64,000 nt of DNA, taken from the IMG/VR virus record IMGVR_UViG_3300042384_000211, positions 1-64,000 of that record. One strand, written 5' to 3'. Position numbers and translations under genes: made by a program. Shown here one piece after another: positions 62,265 through 64,000 of the stretch. Origin of the DNA: a virus. Position 1 is the stretch's first letter, and every line of letters begins with the position of its first letter. The notes beneath the pieces were generated by a model. The model was given only the letters and a program-made list of their open reading frames with translations. It did no database searches and was not told the DNA's origin.

Positions 62265-62885
62265 TTAGCGTTTAGTAATAACCTCATCTGCTAGACCATA
62301 TGCTACTGCTTCGTCGGCACTTAAGAACGTATCAAACTTCATTGCTTCGTAAAGTTCATCATATGTTTTGCCAGCCGTGTTATGACGTGCATATAGTTCT
62401 GTTAAGCGTTTGTTAATGCGCACTGACTCTTCAAAGCTACGTTTAGCATCTTCAAACTGTAGATCTTGTACGTGTACTGAACCACGTGTGCCCGGAGTAC
62501 CCGAACTAACACGGTGAATCATTGTACGTGCTTCTGGCAATACAATACGCTTGCCTGCGGCTCCTGCTTGAGCTAAGAAACTACCCATTGAACATGCTTG
62601 TCCAAGTACAATAGTTGATACATCACATTTAATAAACTGCATTGTATCATAAATTGCTAAGCCAGCAGTTACGCTACCACCCGGGCTATTGATGTAAAAC
62701 AAAATGTCTTTCTCTGGGCTTTCGCTTTCTAAGAACAGCATCTGCGCTACAATTAAACTAGCAGTATGCTCGTTAACATCAGTATCCAACATGATGATAC
62801 GATCTTTAAGTAAGCGTGAATAAATGTCGTAGCTACGTTCGCCTTGACTTGTACGTTCTACTACCATTGGGACTAAAGTTGACAT
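62265..62885 (-). CDS. clpP: ATP-dependent Clp protease proteolytic subunit ClpP
   Basis: The 206-residue protein has the ClpP triad: Ser99 in GQACSMGS, His124 in RTMIHRV and Asp185 in KFDTFLS. Full-length ClpP subunits are about 200 residues. It forms tetradecamers that degrade proteins unfolded by ClpA/ClpX partners; the ClpA-like unfoldase at 4.5-6.8 kb has a fitting IGF loop. It may also work with the tmRNA tags. A tiny basic gene overlaps its start by 13 bases. Confidence 0.95.
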   Translation of the reverse strand: MSTLVPMVVERTSQGERSYDIYSRLLKDRIIMLDTDVNEHTASLIVAQMLFLESESPEKDILFYINSPGGSVTAGLAIYDTMQFIKCDVSTIVLGQACSMGSFLAQAGAAGKRIVLPEARTMIHRVSSGTPGTRGSVHVQDLQFEDAKRSFEESVRINKRLTELYARHNTAGKTYDELYEAMKFDTFLSADEAVAYGLADEVITKR

Positions 62886-62995
62886 GTAATTCCTTTTGTT
62901 GAAATAAATCTACCATTGGTATCTCTTGGACGCATCCGTGCCCAAAACGATTTTGGTGATAGTGACATTAATTTTTTATAATCACTTAATAACAT
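62873..62995 (-). CDS. Tiny basic protein overlapping clpP (40 aa)
   Basis: ATG 62995 with GGAGC opens a 40-residue frame, ending within the clpP start region (13-base overlap). The product is basic ([16 protein letters not shown]). Translational coupling to clpP is likely; function unknown. Confidence 0.55.
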   Translation of the reverse strand: MLLSDYKKLMSLSPKSFWARMRPRDTNGRFISTKGITCQL

Positions 62996-63008
62996 ATTGC
63001 TCCTTTAT

Positions 63009-63260
63009 TTAATGACGTTCCTGACGCTCTTTACAAAAAACACAAAGACGCACACCTGGAATTGCAAGACGTCGTGCTAGCGGAATCTCATCACCGCATT
63101 CTTCACACTCTTCTGCACTGGGTTCTGCGGCTTGTTTAGCCAATTGACGTCGAACATTAGCAATAGCATTCATGTTATTATGAATAGCATGAAGTTGTCC
63201 CATTTCTGCTTCTTCTTCATTATTATACGAGAAATCGTCTTGCAAGTCTAGTTCTTTCAT
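63009..63260 (-). CDS. DksA/TraR-type zinc finger protein
   Basis: The C-terminal CEECGDEIPLARRLAIPGVRLCVFC has the C4 zinc-finger spacing of DksA/TraR (C52, C55, C73, C76) with the conserved IPxARRL-type motif. The N-terminal helix is shorter than in full DksA, like TraR and phage homologues. Such proteins bind the RNA polymerase secondary channel and change promoter use, so it may shift host transcription during infection. Confidence 0.9.
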   Translation of the reverse strand: MKELDLQDDFSYNNEEEAEMGQLHAIHNNMNAIANVRRQLAKQAAEPSAEECEECGDEIPLARRLAIPGVRLCVFCKERQERH

Positions 63261-63275
63261 TTACTTTCCTTCTAA

Positions 63276-63596
63276 TTAGTCGGCACGTGAACCAGCATAA
63301 GCACGGAAGCCATATTTAGTTAATACGTCCGCATAAGCACGTGCACCTTCTTCTAACACATCCATACTTTGACCATGGTAGTTACCTGGGCTCCACAAGT
63401 TCAAACATTTAGGACGATAGTCTTTCTTAAAACCAACACCAAGTAAGCCTTTAGCTTCTGTTGAGTTAGTACGGTCTACGTACACGTTAACCCAAGCAAA
63501 ACCACAGTAGGCCATTTCGCCGTGTGTTTTAAGAAAAGCGTTTTGAGCGTTAGTTGCTGCTGTTTGTGCTTCGTTGTGAATAGCTTGAAAGTTCAT
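63276..63596 (-). CDS. Conserved hypothetical phage protein (106 aa)
   Basis: The mixed alpha/beta protein contains AYCGFAWVNVYVDR and GLLGVGFKKDYRPKCLNLWSPGNYHGQSMDVLEEGARAYADVL, a type met in many phages as a DNA-metabolism or virion accessory of unknown role. It has its own consensus promoter upstream. Function unknown. Confidence 0.65.
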   Translation of the reverse strand: MNFQAIHNEAQTAATNAQNAFLKTHGEMAYCGFAWVNVYVDRTNSTEAKGLLGVGFKKDYRPKCLNLWSPGNYHGQSMDVLEEGARAYADVLTKYGFRAYAGSRAD

Positions 63597-63629
63597 TTAT
63601 TGCTCCTGTGTTGTTAGTGTATGTGTAAC

Positions 63630-63658
63630 ATTATACATTCATTTAACCAAAATGTCAA
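63630..63658 (-). promoter_or_regulatory. Consensus sigma70 promoter (63.6 kb)
   Basis: TTGACA (63653-63658), 17-nt spacer, TATAAT (63630-63635). A leader of about 30 bases follows, with AGGAG before ATG 63596. Confidence 0.82.
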
Positions 63659-63702
63659 CCAAAATCTTACATACTCCAATATGTTCAGTTGTATAAAATT
63701 TG

Positions 63703-63710
63703 TATAAATA
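63703..63710 (+). promoter_or_regulatory. T4-type late promoter box, plus strand
   Basis: TATAAATA on the plus strand, 20 bases before ATG 63730 of the GIY-YIG-like gene, with AAAGGAG between. This is the only late-type box in the window facing right. Confidence 0.6.
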
Positions 63711-63729
63711 ATACTACAAAGGAGTCAAA

Positions 63730-64000
63730 ATGTCAACTATTCCGTTCAGTTATTATCTCTATCATAGACTAACAGGTCTAAAATATTATGGCATTAAACA
63801 TGCTAATGGTTGTAATCCATCTGATCTGTGGACTAAATATTTTTCTTCTTCAATCAGAGTAAAACAATTAATTACAGAATACGGCAAAGATTCGTTTGAT
63901 GTAAAGATACGCAAAACATTTAACTCGTCGCATGACGCATTGATTTGGGAACATAAAGTTTTACGTAGACTCAACGCATCACAAAACCCTACATGGATTA
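63730..64000 (+). CDS. Partial GIY-YIG-like endonuclease
   Basis: The frame from ATG 63730 is open to the end of the window, so the C-terminus is missing. The N-terminus PFSYYLYHRLTGLKYYGIKH fits the GIY-YIG two-strand signature (Y-x-Y ... Y-Y-G), and IWEHKVLRRLN continues as in phage Seg-like GIY-YIG proteins. Such proteins can be homing endonucleases; its lone plus-strand setting suits a mobile gene. It could also be a non-mobile nuclease. Confidence 0.65.
   Translation, partial: MSTIPFSYYLYHRLTGLKYYGIKHANGCNPSDLWTKYFSSSIRVKQLITEYGKDSFDVKIRKTFNSSHDALIWEHKVLRRLNASQNPTWI

Overview
The window is a dense, low-GC, almost entirely minus-strand segment of a large lytic tailed phage. It most resembles the T4 superfamily of myoviruses. 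Evidence for this: a T4-type clamp-loader ATPase, a gp30-like ATP-dependent DNA ligase, PhoH, a MazG-like pyrophosphatase, an S74 (intramolecular chaperone) tail fibre, very long virion proteins, and T4-type late promoters (TATAAATA) beside near-perfect sigma70-type promoters. There is no integrase, and genes commonly overlap as ATGA or TAATG. Neither genome end is visible: one gene is cut at each edge of the window.

Layout. Positions 1-4.4 kb hold virion-type and hypothetical proteins, a nucleotidyltransferase and a glycosyltransferase. A ClpA-like unfoldase and a DnaJ follow (4.5-7.6 kb). The lysis cassette runs from 7.7 to 10.5 kb: a holin with a probable -1 frameshift extension, lipoproteins, a spanin-like coiled-coil protein and a GH19 endolysin. 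A sugar/sulfo-metabolism-like block lies at 11.5-17.8 kb: an SGNH hydrolase, three tandem P-loop sulfotransferase-like paralogues, a glutamine amidotransferase, a diiron ferritin-like protein and a methyltransferase. PhoH, a cupin, the clamp loader, a GroES-like protein, a DnaE-like fragment and MazG follow (17.8-22.5 kb). Virion proteins occupy 22.5-27.4 kb. IscA and translation initiation factor IF-1 sit at 27.5-28.0 kb. From 28 to 38 kb there are many small genes plus a SleB-type hydrolase, a glycosyltransferase and DNA ligase. A flavin-dependent tryptophan-halogenase-like protein and a U32-like protein lie at 38.2-41.0 kb. The fibre/adhesin region spans 41.0-56.6 kb. GroEL and GroES (56.7-58.6 kb) are followed by an HNH/ParB-like pair, a tmRNA gene (about 60.58-60.96 kb), small genes, ClpP, a DksA-like zinc finger and, on the plus strand, the start of a GIY-YIG-like protein.

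The most striking element is a circularly permuted (two-piece) tmRNA gene. It reads acceptor piece with encoded CCA, then a ~100-nt intervening segment closed by a perfect 14-bp helix, then a coding piece with an unusually long tag frame (30 or 35 codons, ending TDAAVLA). Because the same phage carries ClpA-like and ClpP proteins with intact key motifs, DnaJ, GroEL and two GroES-type proteins, IF-1 and a DksA-like factor, the window looks like a phage-borne translation-rescue and protein-quality package. A permuted tmRNA is known from alphaproteobacteria, cyanobacteria and some betaproteobacteria, so a host in one of these groups is a reasonable but unproven inference.

A second notable feature is a GGGAAAG slippery heptamer placed directly before the holin stop codon. 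It would add a 77-residue tail in a frame that has no start codon of its own. A third is a family of promoters with TTGACA-N17-TATAAT, three of which end 6-7 nt before the start codon and so predict leaderless mRNAs.
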